Source: Chloroflexota bacterium
Lineage (GTDB): Bacteria; Chloroflexota; Dehalococcoidia; DSTF01; RBG-16-68-14
Direction: 5' to 3'
NCBI GenBank assembly: GCA_022562155.1
Contig: JADFPV010000019.1
Span: 1-40,348 of the forward strand
DNA length: 40,348 bases
Under the pieces are notes generated by a model. It worked only from the letters and a program-made list of their open reading frames with translations, did not search any database and was not told where the DNA came from. Below, one piece after another: positions 1 through 8,396 of this stretch; position 1 is the first letter of the stretch, and each line of letters opens with the position of its first letter. The translations under genes were made by a program, and so were the position numbers.

Positions 1-395
1 TTCGTCGCATCGGTGAACCTGGCTTCGATCTGGCCAAGGTCGATGTTGAAGTCGCGCTCGCTGACGTCGGCAAGGACCGGCGTGGCGCCGGCATGGAGGA
101 TGACGTTTACGGTCGCGGCAAACGTCAGGGGCGTCGTGATCACTTCGTCACCAGGACCGATATCGAGCGCCAGTAGTGCCAGGTGCATGCCGGCGGTGCA
201 GGAAGACAGCGCGACGGCGTGCTCGGCCTGCGTGACTTCGCGAATGCCCTCCTCGAAGGTCTGCACCTTTGGGCCGGCTGTAAGCCAGCCCGACTTTAGT
301 GTGTCGACGACCTCATCGATCTCCTCCTGCCTGATGTCGGGCTGGGCGAAGGGGAGAAACGGCTCGACGGCTGTGGCTTGGCTGGTTTTGCTCAT
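1..395 (-). CDS. DegT/DnrJ/EryC1/StrS-family sugar aminotransferase, N-terminal part (cut by window edge)
   Basis: About 131 residues are visible before the gene runs off the left edge. The N-terminus reads [21 protein letters not shown] followed by [13 protein letters not shown] and [11 protein letters not shown]. This is the typical opening of PLP-dependent DegT/DnrJ/EryC1 aminotransferases, which aminate nucleotide-linked keto-sugars for surface glycans. The PLP lysine lies beyond the window. The ATG at 395 overlaps the TGA of the upstream methyltransferase by one base (TGATG), so the two are translationally coupled. It is the last visible gene of the minus-strand polysaccharide operon. 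The family is clear; the sugar substrate cannot be told. Confidence 0.9.
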   Translation of the reverse strand, partial: MSKTSQATAVEPFLPFAQPDIRQEEIDEVVDTLKSGWLTAGPKVQTFEEGIREVTQAEHAVALSSCTAGMHLALLALDIGPGDEVITTPLTFAATVNVILHAGATPVLADVSERDFNIDLGQIEARFTDAT

Positions 396-1063
396 CAAGC
401 CTCTTTGGCGATGGCTGCCAGCAGATGCGTACGCAGCCACGGTATGCGCTCCAACGGGCGGCACAGCGCCGGCATGCCCCTGAGCGCTCGTACGATTGGT
501 GGAGCGAGGGTCACTCGTTCGATCTCCAGGCGATGGCCAGAGTACCATTCCCGGATCTGCTCTTTGCGTACGGGCCGAACGTCGCGGTTTGTCGGATTGA
601 TGCGAAAGTCGTACAACACAGCGATGCCGCCTGGTCGGAGCACGCGCATGCTCTCTGAAGCGGCGCTGAAACGCGTTTCGTCCTCCAACATCGCGCTGAA
701 CGACGTGAAGGCCAGTACAAGATCAAAGCTGGCGTCCGCATATGGGAGCGCTGACGCGTCCGCCTGCGCTACTCGCTGATGATGTTGGCGTGTAGCCGAC
801 GCGCGCGCGGAACTCATGTCGATAGCTTCAACAAGGCTTGGATCAGCACCGTGGTGAACGAGCGTGCGGATGAGAGACCCAGTGCCGCATCCGATTTCGA
901 CGATATCGAGTCCACCCAACGTATCGATCCCGCTGCGGTGGAGGAGCGTCAAGAACGCCGAGTCTCGAGTTGTGTGGATGTATCGGTCGGCGCGGCTCAG
1001 GTGCGCGTACAGCACCTGCGCATCGTCCTCCTCGATTCGGTTCGCGAGGGCCGCTGTGGTCAT
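395..1063 (-). CDS. class I SAM-dependent methyltransferase
   Basis: The protein has 222 residues. SAM-binding motif I is visible as [12 protein letters not shown] near residues 53-63, followed by an acidic strand end (EAID) and a later motif [10 protein letters not shown], the usual Methyltransf_11/25 layout. It probably methylates a sugar or lipid-linked intermediate, because it lies between a GT2 glycosyltransferase and a sugar aminotransferase in one operon. The start overlaps the stop of the upstream GT2 gene (ATGA), and its own stop overlaps the next start. The acceptor is unknown. Confidence 0.85.
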   Translation of the reverse strand: MTTAALANRIEEDDAQVLYAHLSRADRYIHTTRDSAFLTLLHRSGIDTLGGLDIVEIGCGTGSLIRTLVHHGADPSLVEAIDMSSARASATRQHHQRVAQADASALPYADASFDLVLAFTSFSAMLEDETRFSAASESMRVLRPGGIAVLYDFRINPTNRDVRPVRKEQIREWYSGHRLEIERVTLAPPIVRALRGMPALCRPLERIPWLRTHLLAAIAKEA

Positions 1064-2082
1064 GGCGCCTCGGCTTCTTTCGGCACCGCGACAGGCTGTC
1101 CGAACGACCGGCGTACGAGGCCGCTGAGGAATCCTAGGCCGTATGCCATGTGCATGCAGGCGAAAGCGAGAGGCAGTCGAATCGCATGTTGCCAGCCATT
1201 ATGTCTGGCGATGCTTAGAGAGAACCCGATGGATGTGCCGAGATACAGGCCGGCCAGCACGGCCAGCGGTAAGAGCATGAGGCCGCCGAACGCCGCCGCG
1301 ATAGCCGTACCTATGATGGCTAGTATGAGGCATGCCGGGGCGAGTTGTCGCAGCCGCGTGCGGCGCGGGTGGCGTGACAGGACAACGACCTTCGCCTGTC
1401 CATACGAGAAGTATTGTCGGGCCAGCTCCCAGTAGGTCCGGCGTCCGTAGTAGGTCGATCTGACACTAGGCGTAAGGAGGATCCGTCCGCCGCCGTCGCG
1501 AATGCGGTAGTGGAACTCGTCATCCTCGCCGGCCTCGATCTCTGCGAACGTTCCGAAGCGGTCGAAGACATCGCGGCGGTAAGCGGGGAATGCGACGGTA
1601 TCCGTCCACTCCTCCTTGGTGCTGTATCGGAAGGTAGCGTTGCCGACTCCAAACGGAGAAGAGATGGCTAACGCGATCGTTTCGCCGATGGCTCCTTCTC
1701 CCAGCGATGTAATGGGACCGCCGACCACATCCGCGCCCGTGCGCTGTATCGCGGCGACGCTCTCCCGGATGAAGTTGGGGTCCGCCACGGCGTGCCCGTC
1801 TAACCTGGCGATGACGTCCCCCTCCGCGTACGCTAAGCCGAGGTTGAGCCCGCGCGCCGCCTGTCGGTCTCTATTCTCTATGAGGCGAAGCGATGCAAAC
1901 TCGCGGCACAGCGACTCGACTACGTCTCGCGAGCCGTCCTCCGAGCCGCCGTCGACGACGATGACCTCGAAACGGTCGCGGGGATAGTCCTGCGCTGTCA
2001 GGCTTCTGATACAGCGTTCGATATAGCGCTCTTCATCGCGCATTGGGACGATTACGGAGACAAATGGGAACTCTTCAGCCAT
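1060..2082 (-). CDS. GT2-family glycosyltransferase with C-terminal membrane segments (ExoA-like)
   Basis: The protein has 340 residues. The GT-A fold is shown by VSVIVPMRDEE at the N-terminus, IVVDGGSEDGS near residues 41-51, and the metal/nucleotide-binding ARLDGHA near residues 92-98. RLDGH in place of a plain DXD, plus a later GEDDEFHYRIR, is typical of the ExoA/succinoglycan-type branch. About three hydrophobic segments follow residue 235, so the enzyme is membrane-attached on the cytoplasmic side. It should transfer a sugar to a lipid-linked oligosaccharide. The gap to the upstream GT4 gene is 20 bases. Donor and acceptor cannot be inferred. Confidence 0.88.
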   Translation of the reverse strand: MAEEFPFVSVIVPMRDEERYIERCIRSLTAQDYPRDRFEVIVVDGGSEDGSRDVVESLCREFASLRLIENRDRQAARGLNLGLAYAEGDVIARLDGHAVADPNFIRESVAAIQRTGADVVGGPITSLGEGAIGETIALAISSPFGVGNATFRYSTKEEWTDTVAFPAYRRDVFDRFGTFAEIEAGEDDEFHYRIRDGGGRILLTPSVRSTYYGRRTYWELARQYFSYGQAKVVVLSRHPRRTRLRQLAPACLILAIIGTAIAAAFGGLMLLPLAVLAGLYLGTSIGFSLSIARHNGWQHAIRLPLAFACMHMAYGLGFLSGLVRRSFGQPVAVPKEAEAP

Positions 2083-2102
2083 GAGGACGCTCAGCGTACG
2101 GG

Positions 2103-3203
2103 TCAGCTTTCGGTCACGGTAGCACGGGTGGTGTGTTCTGTAAACGTTCGCACCATGTCATTGTAGATGCGCTCCATTTGAGCGGTGTTCTCGCGCCAGT
2201 CATAACGCTCTGTCACCAAAGCCAGAGCGTTGTCGCCCATCGTCTTCCGCAACCGCACGTCATCAGCCAGCCGCGCGATTGCCCGTGCTAAGGCCTGTTC
2301 ATCACCGGGTGGAACCAGGAGGCCCGTCTCGTTGTGGTCCACGACATCTGGAATGCCGTGCACGTCCGAGCCGACGACGGGGATGCCCATCGCGGCGGCC
2401 TCGATGGCGGCGACGCCGAACCCCTCGGCCCGCGACGGCATCGCGAACACATCGAAGGTCGCGAGCGCAGACGGCACCCCTTCATGCGGAATCTCGCCCA
2501 GGAACGTGACGTTAGCCTCGATATCCAGATCCCGGGTCAGGCGCCCAAGCTTCGCTCGCTCCGGACCGTCGCCCGCGATGACGACTTTTATGTCCGGATG
2601 ATCGCTAATGACCAGAGCGCTAGCCTTTAGTAAGACATCGAGCCCCTTCTCCATTGAGAGCCGGCTCACTGTTCCGATGACAGTCTGCTGATCTCGGGGC
2701 TGTCGCTCTGTGGCGCTGAAGCGCTCCAAATCCACGCCGAACGGCACTACAGTTACTTGCTCGCGCTCCGGCATGTATCTAAGTGTCGCACTGGCTAGCG
2801 CCAGACCGGTGGCGGTCACGTGATCCGCGCGCTTTAGAGCGAAGCGTGTGAGCCTCTTGTGAAGAGGTGTCCAAGCTGGAGCCTCCAGGATGTCTGTACC
2901 CCAGACCGATGTCAGCAGCGGGTGTATGTCGCAGAGGGCGGCAAGGAACCCGTAGCTGGTGAGGTGCATCGCGTGGAGGATGTCTGGGCGCAGCTCCCTG
3001 ACGATTCGGCGGACACGAGCCGCATGGACCAGATAGCGGGCCCTGCCGATGCGCTCGAAGCCATCGACGTAGTGGACGGCTGCTCCCGTGATCTCCGCGG
3101 GACGAAACGAAACGACGTGCGTGTCCCATCCAGCGGCGGCGAAGTACTCCACCCAGCGCCGGGTATGGATGTAGGGGGCATCCGCTAGATATACGACGCG
3201 CAT
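2103..3203 (-). CDS. GT4-family glycosyltransferase
   Basis: The protein has 366 residues with a GT-B fold. The N-terminal acceptor domain starts MRVVYLADAPYIHTRRW. The C-terminal nucleotide-sugar domain has GTVSRLSMEKGLDVL, VIAGDGPE and the full EX7E motif (Glu260 and Glu268 in AEGFGVAAIEAA). It lies within the overlapping glycan operon, 42 bases after the previous GT4 gene and 20 bases before the GT2 gene. It resembles the next GT4 gene in its opening (both have HTxxWxxYFxxxGxDxH), so the two probably arose by duplication. The specific linkage is unknown. Confidence 0.9.
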   Translation of the reverse strand: MRVVYLADAPYIHTRRWVEYFAAAGWDTHVVSFRPAEITGAAVHYVDGFERIGRARYLVHAARVRRIVRELRPDILHAMHLTSYGFLAALCDIHPLLTSVWGTDILEAPAWTPLHKRLTRFALKRADHVTATGLALASATLRYMPEREQVTVVPFGVDLERFSATERQPRDQQTVIGTVSRLSMEKGLDVLLKASALVISDHPDIKVVIAGDGPERAKLGRLTRDLDIEANVTFLGEIPHEGVPSALATFDVFAMPSRAEGFGVAAIEAAAMGIPVVGSDVHGIPDVVDHNETGLLVPPGDEQALARAIARLADDVRLRKTMGDNALALVTERYDWRENTAQMERIYNDMVRTFTEHTTRATVTES

Positions 3204-3245
3204 TATGCGAAGAGTTTACGCATCAGGTGTCAAGATGGCCAGACA

Positions 3246-4469
3246 TCATGCATCCGTGTCTATCTGGCGGGCCGTGTCTATCTCGCCGGTTCGGCCAGCA
3301 AGCCTGTAATACCAAGCCTCCATGCGAGCCATGTTCGTCTCCAGCACGCCGTATTCCTCAACGAAGCTCCGATTTCGTTCGGCGGCGTTTCGCCGCAGGT
3401 CCCGGTCTTCGATGGCGCGTACAATCGCCTCCGCTATCGCTTTGGGATCTTGTGGTGGGACGCGCAGCCCGCTTTTGCCCTGCTTGACCAGCTCCTCCTG
3501 GCTGGGGATTTCGGAGACGATGGGGAATGCTCCCACAGCCATGGCCTGAAGAAGTGCCACAGAAGTGCCGTCGGAAGAAGGTACCGAAACGAAGACGTCA
3601 GCATCGATGAACGCCTGTCGGAGCGCGTCCTGCGAAAGCTGGCCCACGAATCGCACGGTGTCTTGCAGGCCTAACGAACCCGCGAGCGATTCGAGTTGTG
3701 GGCGCAGCCTGCCTTCGCCGGCGATCGCGAGGTTCGCGGATGGCAAGCGCTGGTGAACGATCTCCATCGCGCGAATGAGCGAATCGATGTTGTAGAGAGG
3801 CGAGTCGAGAGATCGCGAACTGATGATCGTCGGAGTAGCGTCTTTCGCCTCTTCAGCCGAACGCGTGGCGCCCGCGATGTACTCCCGCGGGATCCCTAGT
3901 ACGATGTGCTGAACGGCCGCTCTATCGATTCCCAGCTTCAGCACCATCTCGCGAGCCATGTGTCGGTTGTTGGCCGTAGCCAAGGACGCATGCCGCAGCG
4001 TGAAGCGGGCGATCGCTCGATTGAGGGTGGAGTGGGCCGCGTCCACCAGCACGTCCGATCCCCAAGCGCTTACGACGTAAGGGCGAAAGTTAGCCGATGT
4101 CGCGTAAAAGCCGTGTTCTACGAGGTAGTGAGCGTGGAGAACGTCCGGGTTGATCTCATCGATCAAACGTCGAAGGCCGGCGCGACGGTAACGCAGCAGG
4201 TTCGCGAGGCGCTGCAGGCCTGGTGGAACCAATCGCGACGCTAGGCCCGGCCGCGCCCCGTTCGCGGGGCGCCCGCCGCCGCCCGCGGCGGGCCGGAGTG
4301 CGTGCACGGCGACGCCCTCCGGCGGCCGGGCCGGAAGGTAGTAGGAGACGGCGTGAACATCGTGGCCGCGAGCGACGAAGTAGGTCAGCCAGCTCTGTGT
4401 GTGGATCCCGTCGATATCGCCGACCACGGCGATCCGCAGTCGATGATCTGGTGCGACGCGTTCTATCAT
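3246..4469 (-). CDS. GT4-family glycosyltransferase with altered EX7E motif
   Basis: I place the start at the ATG at 4469 (MIERVAPDHRLRIAVVGD), which overlaps the flippase stop as ATGA. A longer reading frame upstream only shadows the flippase gene. The resulting protein has 407 residues. The GT-B fold is supported by the N-terminal strand IAVVGDIDGIHTQSW and by LAIAGEGRLRPQLE. The usual EX7E pair is replaced by Asp300 and Gln308 (SSDGTSVALLQAMAVG). Asp at the first position is seen in other GT4 enzymes, but Gln at the second is unusual. It may still be active, because the second Glu mainly contacts the donor ribose. It belongs to the surface-glycan operon. Confidence 0.85.
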   Translation of the reverse strand: MIERVAPDHRLRIAVVGDIDGIHTQSWLTYFVARGHDVHAVSYYLPARPPEGVAVHALRPAAGGGGRPANGARPGLASRLVPPGLQRLANLLRYRRAGLRRLIDEINPDVLHAHYLVEHGFYATSANFRPYVVSAWGSDVLVDAAHSTLNRAIARFTLRHASLATANNRHMAREMVLKLGIDRAAVQHIVLGIPREYIAGATRSAEEAKDATPTIISSRSLDSPLYNIDSLIRAMEIVHQRLPSANLAIAGEGRLRPQLESLAGSLGLQDTVRFVGQLSQDALRQAFIDADVFVSVPSSDGTSVALLQAMAVGAFPIVSEIPSQEELVKQGKSGLRVPPQDPKAIAEAIVRAIEDRDLRRNAAERNRSFVEEYGVLETNMARMEAWYYRLAGRTGEIDTARQIDTDA

Positions 4470-5800
4470 CGTCGTGTGACAGCGAGCTGTTCGCGAGCCA
4501 GCTGTATCAAGTACTGAATGTCCTTGGCCCGGACGATTAGGGCTTCCGTGTACGAACTGCCCGAAAGCTTCTGGTACGCGACGAGCGAAAGGATTAGGTG
4601 AACACCATACGCCAGCGACGAGGCGATCGCGGCGCCCGTCACGCCGAACGGCGGTATGAGCGCGAAGCCTGCCCCCAGGGTAATGACGAGAGTTGCTGCC
4701 GTGATCGCGCTGTTCGTGAGCGGCTGGCCACGACTTAATATGTAACTCGAGAGAACTTTCGAGCCTGCCAGCGCCACGGTCCCCGGCAGCAGCCACAGCA
4801 GCGGCTCCAGCGCGTCCTCGAACGCGCTGCCGAACAGCCCTCTGACCAGCCATGGTGAGACCGCGGCCAACCCCAAGGCTCCAAGCGCACTCAGAAAAAG
4901 CGTGGTTCTACATACGAGCGGTGTCGTGCGAGCGGCTTCGGCATCGTCCGCCGACGTCAAACGTGGCAGCAACACTGTCGCTACCGCGTTCGCCACGAAC
5001 CAAACGCCCTGGCTAATCGTGACGCTTACAGCATAGATGCCGACCGCTGCTGTGTTCACGAAGATCAGAACGATGTATTGGTCCAGGCGATAGTTGAGCA
5101 GCTGGATGAGGTTGCCGACTTGTCCTTGCAGGCCGAACTTGATCTGGCGTCGTAACGATGGAACGTCGACCTTAAGGAGTTCGGCTACGTGTACGTCATC
5201 GCGAAGAAGGATGAGCGCCAGTAGCACGGCTAGGAGCGTTGCGATCGACCACGCAATTATCGCTGCTGTCGGATCGACATTACTAACCGTTGTCATCACC
5301 GCGAGTAGTGGAAGGAGAACGAGTGGCTGAGCCAGGATGACGAGGTTCATCGCCTGGAACCGGCTCTGTCCCTGAAGGATCGTGGCGATCACGTTGTAGT
5401 TGACGAACAACGGCACGACGAACGCGAACGCCCAAAACGGTGCGTCGTTGTCGAGGAGGCGTTCGCCCAGGAATGGCCAGGCCAGCAGCACCAGCACACC
5501 GCTAACGGCGAAGGAGAAGACGACTACCTGCTGGAGGTTCGCCAGGACGCGTGAGGCGGTTGTCGTGTTCTTTCCCAGTTCGTAGACAGCCGAGACGCCC
5601 AGGCCAAGGCTGAGTACGACCTGCGTAATGGACGCCGAAAGTAAGAACAAGGCATAGACGCCTCGCCCTTCGGGGCCCAGCGCGCGCGCGATCAAGATCG
5701 AGACCCCCAGCGCGAGGGCCGCGTTCGCTACGAATGTGAGGAAGACGAAGTTCACGTTGGCGAAGAAGGCCGGCGGGCGGGTAGGAGTGGACGTGCTCAC
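4466..5800 (-). CDS. polysaccharide flippase, Wzx/MATE-like (oligosaccharide translocase)
   Basis: The chosen start is GTG at 5800 (VSTSTPTRPPAF), which overlaps the upstream stop as GTGA; an earlier in-frame ATG lies inside the upstream gene. The protein has 444 residues and about 12 hydrophobic segments. The first, FVFLTFVANAALALGVSILIA, is followed by RALGPEGRGVYALF, the hallmark opening of polysaccharide biosynthesis (Wzx/PST) flippases. The role is to move lipid-linked repeat units across the cytoplasmic membrane. Its place between glycosyltransferases fits this. No Wzy polymerase is visible in the window. Confidence 0.9.
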   Translation of the reverse strand: MSTSTPTRPPAFFANVNFVFLTFVANAALALGVSILIARALGPEGRGVYALFLLSASITQVVLSLGLGVSAVYELGKNTTTASRVLANLQQVVVFSFAVSGVLVLLAWPFLGERLLDNDAPFWAFAFVVPLFVNYNVIATILQGQSRFQAMNLVILAQPLVLLPLLAVMTTVSNVDPTAAIIAWSIATLLAVLLALILLRDDVHVAELLKVDVPSLRRQIKFGLQGQVGNLIQLLNYRLDQYIVLIFVNTAAVGIYAVSVTISQGVWFVANAVATVLLPRLTSADDAEAARTTPLVCRTTLFLSALGALGLAAVSPWLVRGLFGSAFEDALEPLLWLLPGTVALAGSKVLSSYILSRGQPLTNSAITAATLVITLGAGFALIPPFGVTGAAIASSLAYGVHLILSLVAYQKLSGSSYTEALIVRAKDIQYLIQLAREQLAVTRR

Positions 5801-7077
5801 GTACCTGCCGTGGTTTGTTCGACGTGGACGAGCGCTTCGACGATTTCGAGTTCGGCGTCCATGCGTTCTTCCCATGTCCAGAATCGCTTCTCGGCTTCTC
5901 GTCGTGCGCCGGCGCCGAGAGCGCACCGCAGCGATTCGTCGTTGCCGAGTTGGACCACCGCGTTCGCGATCGCGCCGGGTTCGCCGTTCGGTAACAGCCG
6001 TCCTGTTGCGCCGTCTCGAATAAGGTCCTTCGTGTCGCCGGCATCGACGGTGACGATCGGCAGGCCACAGCTCATGGCTTCCAGGAGGGGATTCCCGACG
6101 TTCGAAAGGTCGGCAGGCGCCAGGAACACATCGGCCGCGCCCATGTAGGAGGCTACCTGCTTCTGCTGCACCGAGCCGACGAAGCGGACGTGGGCTTCGA
6201 CGCCAAGATCGCGGGCCTGAAGCTCCAAGTTCTGTCGCTCCTCGCCGTCGCCTAGGACGACCAGCAAGGGGTCGGGTAGAGACCGAACGATCTCCGGCAT
6301 GGCGTCTATCGCGCGGTCGACTCGCTTCCAGCGCGATAGCCGCGATGCTGTCAGCAGAGTGAATGCATTCGTCGGCGAATCCAGTTTCTCCCTCAGCTTG
6401 ACGCGCTCAGCTGGCTCGACCGGCCGTAAGCGATCGAGATCGAGGCCGTTCCTCCAGAAGCTGAGCCGATCGGTCGAAGTAGGGTTCAATCGCGCGAGGA
6501 CCTCGTCGCCGCGTGTCCCGTCGTTAGTCATGATGTAGCGGTCCGCATCAGTTCGCAGTGCCAGGACCTCTTCGTATCTTCGCAAGAGCGCCAGTCTGTT
6601 GCTGACATGGGGATGTAACACCGTTCCTTGGAACCGGGCGACGGTGGGAAGCCGATGCTTCCGCTTGAGCAGCCGCATCGCCAGCACCCCATGCACCTCG
6701 TAGCCGTAGATCACGTCGACGATCTTTCGATCGAGAACCGATGCAGCCCTACGGGAAGCCAAATAAGGGAAGAGGAGGGCGAACCGCAGCTTCTGGTCGG
6801 CGGCCCTTGCTAACGGCGGAAGCGGTAGACGCGACTCCTGAAAGCTGGGGAGGTGGAAGCGCTCGTAAGTGACTCCAGGGATGTCAGGGGGCTCTGTTGG
6901 AGTTGTGGAACGTAGGCCGGCCGATGCCAGCTGCGCGTTCGCGCCAATCGTGGGCGAAACGAGCGTCACTCGATGCCGTCGCTCGCCATACGCTTGAAGC
7001 GTCCGATAGAGGCTCGGCGCTCCTCCTTCGTCTCGCAGCGCCCACACATCAAGCGCGCAAAGCATCAGCACGTGCAT
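5797..7077 (-). CDS. GT4-family glycosyltransferase (first gene of the glycan operon)
   Basis: The start is set at the ATG at 7077 (MHVLMLCALDVWALRDEGGA), preceded by a GGGAGG ribosome site. An in-frame ATG 45 bases upstream lacks one. The protein has 426 residues. GT-B features include LLTASRLSRWKRVDRAI, VVLGDGEERQNLE and NVGNPLLEAMSCGLPIV. The first position of the EX7E motif is not Glu, but the second Glu is present, as in a known GT4 subgroup. It overlaps the flippase by 4 bases. It is the 5' gene of the minus-strand operon that runs to the window edge. Confidence 0.88.
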   Translation of the reverse strand: MHVLMLCALDVWALRDEGGAPSLYRTLQAYGERRHRVTLVSPTIGANAQLASAGLRSTTPTEPPDIPGVTYERFHLPSFQESRLPLPPLARAADQKLRFALLFPYLASRRAASVLDRKIVDVIYGYEVHGVLAMRLLKRKHRLPTVARFQGTVLHPHVSNRLALLRRYEEVLALRTDADRYIMTNDGTRGDEVLARLNPTSTDRLSFWRNGLDLDRLRPVEPAERVKLREKLDSPTNAFTLLTASRLSRWKRVDRAIDAMPEIVRSLPDPLLVVLGDGEERQNLELQARDLGVEAHVRFVGSVQQKQVASYMGAADVFLAPADLSNVGNPLLEAMSCGLPIVTVDAGDTKDLIRDGATGRLLPNGEPGAIANAVVQLGNDESLRCALGAGARREAEKRFWTWEERMDAELEIVEALVHVEQTTAGT

Positions 7078-7123
7078 GGCTCGCCTCCCGCGCAGTGTAG
7101 CCTTCGTATCTGGCAACAGCAAC

Positions 7124-7153
7124 GTGACACTCTTAAGAACGTTCTGATACTAT
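7124..7153 (+). promoter_or_regulatory. promoter for tRNA-Pro
   Basis: GTGACA (7124-7129), an 18-base spacer and TACTAT (7148-7153) give a good sigma-70-type promoter. The predicted start near 7160 lies about 10 bases before the tRNA. The spacer contains a 10-base palindrome, AGAACGTTCT. Confidence 0.55.
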
Positions 7154-7169
7154 GCAGGGACACCTAGGT

Positions 7170-7247
7170 CGGGGTGTAGCTCAGCCAGGCTAGAGTGCAC
7201 GCTTCGGGAGCGTGAGGCCGGCAGTTCGAATCTGCCCACCCCGACCA
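7170..7247 (+). tRNA. tRNA-Pro (anticodon CGG)
   Basis: The acceptor stem CGGGGTG (7170-7176) pairs with CACCCCG (7237-7243), followed by discriminator A and an encoded CCA. The anticodon arm is CACGC-TTCGGGA-GCGTG, giving anticodon CGG. The T arm GCAG-TTCGAAT-CTGC is canonical. The C1-G72 pair is usual for tRNA-Pro. It stands alone between the glycan operon and the TPR gene. The remaining 7078-7123 and 7248-7369 hold nothing else I can identify. Confidence 0.96.
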
Positions 7248-7369
7248 TTCACCCCATTTGGCGGAGTGTGAACAGCCTACGTAGAGTAGGGAATTCGGCT
7301 CTACAGAACCCCTGGATTCGGCCGAGAAGAGTTGTGGAAAAGATTTAATATCTTATGTGATCTTCTGCC

Positions 7370-7399
7370 TTGCAGTCGCTTCCAGGGTGGCGCTACAAT
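7370..7399 (+). promoter_or_regulatory. promoter for the TPR protein gene
   Basis: TTGCAG (7370-7375) and TACAAT (7394-7399) are separated by 18 bases. The predicted start of transcription is about 30 bases before the ATG at 7436. Confidence 0.5.
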
Positions 7400-7435
7400 C
7401 CCTCGGAAAACGGACTAGAGAAACGGCGATTTAGG

Positions 7436-8296
7436 ATGTATCAGGAAGAAGAACAAGTCGAAGTACGGCGTCGCCAAGGCGAACGCGCAGTGAAGCTGGC
7501 GATGGAGAATCGCTGGGAAGATGCCGTGGCCGCCAACCGTGCGATTCTGGAGGCGTTTCCCAGCGATACGGACTCCTACAATCGGTTGGGTAAGGCGCTC
7601 ATGCAATTGAAACGGTTTCCTGCTGCCAAGAAAGCTTACAAGAGGGCCCTGGCCATTGATGAATCGAACCAGATCGCCAAGAAAAACTTAGCGCGTATCA
7701 CGGCTCTCTCTAAGTCTGGCGGCGCGCAGACCGAAGCGGCCCAGGCAGACCCTTCGCTGTTCATAGAAGAGATGGGCAAGACAGCCCTGACTTCGCTTGA
7801 GCGTTTGAACGCGGATGTCCTGATCAAGCTGACGGCCGGAGACCATGTCCAGCTGAAGCGGAAGGGCGACGGTCTATTCGTCGAAACAGTTGGCGGCGAC
7901 ACGGTCGGATCCATTGAACTCAGGCTGCGGTCTCGGATCCTTAAGCTGTTGGACGGCGGAAGCGAGTACGCCGCCGCAGTCACCAGTCTTGAAGGAGAGG
8001 AGTGCCGAATCATCATCAAAGAGACGCATCGGGCTCCAGGTCAGGCTGGGCCGTCGTTTCCGGCGGCGATCGCTACCGAGAAAGTGCGGCCGTACACGAA
8101 GGGCAGTCTGATCGAGGACGGAACGAGGCCGGAGAAGACATCGCGTGCGGCTTCTAACGTAGACTCGGAAGACAGCGACCGCGATGATAAAAAGGGTGAG
8201 GATTGGGACGACGAAACGATTGTCCAGGAAGGCCATGTAAGCATCAACGATGCCGCGGCGGCAGAGGACGCCGCAGACGAAGACGAGCTGGACTAA
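7436..8296 (+). CDS. TPR-containing protein with acidic C-terminus, function unknown
   Basis: The start is set at the ATG at 7436 (MYQEEEQVEVRRRQGERAV), because the longer frame would begin inside the promoter. The protein has 286 residues. Residues about 10-85 form two or three tetratricopeptide repeats (for example DSYNRLGKALMQLKRFPAA, KRALAIDESN). A middle region, roughly 115-190, has alternating beta-type sequence (SLERLNADVLIKLTAGDHV, TVGSIELRLRSRILKLLDGG) that I do not recognise. The C-terminus is strongly acidic (DSEDSDRDDKKGEDWDDE and EDAADEDELD). There is no signal peptide, so it is probably cytoplasmic and mediates protein contacts. It is a single-gene unit with its own promoter and terminator. 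Confidence 0.8.
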   Translation: MYQEEEQVEVRRRQGERAVKLAMENRWEDAVAANRAILEAFPSDTDSYNRLGKALMQLKRFPAAKKAYKRALAIDESNQIAKKNLARITALSKSGGAQTEAAQADPSLFIEEMGKTALTSLERLNADVLIKLTAGDHVQLKRKGDGLFVETVGGDTVGSIELRLRSRILKLLDGGSEYAAAVTSLEGEECRIIIKETHRAPGQAGPSFPAAIATEKVRPYTKGSLIEDGTRPEKTSRAASNVDSEDSDRDDKKGEDWDDETIVQEGHVSINDAAAAEDAADEDELD

Positions 8297-8320
8297 GCAT
8301 CGAACAGCAGTACAGGCTGT

Positions 8321-8356
8321 GAGAGGCCCCTGACACCAACGTGTCAGGGGCCTCTC
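8321..8356 (+). terminator. Rho-independent terminator of the TPR gene
   Basis: A perfect 16-base-pair stem (GAGAGGCCCCTGACAC with its complement) closes a CAAC loop. It is followed by TGTATTGTT and lies 25 bases after the stop codon. It may also serve the converging minus-strand dockerin gene, whose stop is at 8397. Confidence 0.9.
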
Positions 8357-8396
8357 TGTATTGTTAGGTCAGGTCATTTACTGGAGACAGGTCGCG

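Noticed and set aside
7136-7145. AGAACGTTCT palindrome as an SOS/LexA box
   Set aside because: Known boxes have GAAC and GTTC separated by four bases. Here they are adjacent, and the neighbouring genes are not DNA-repair genes.
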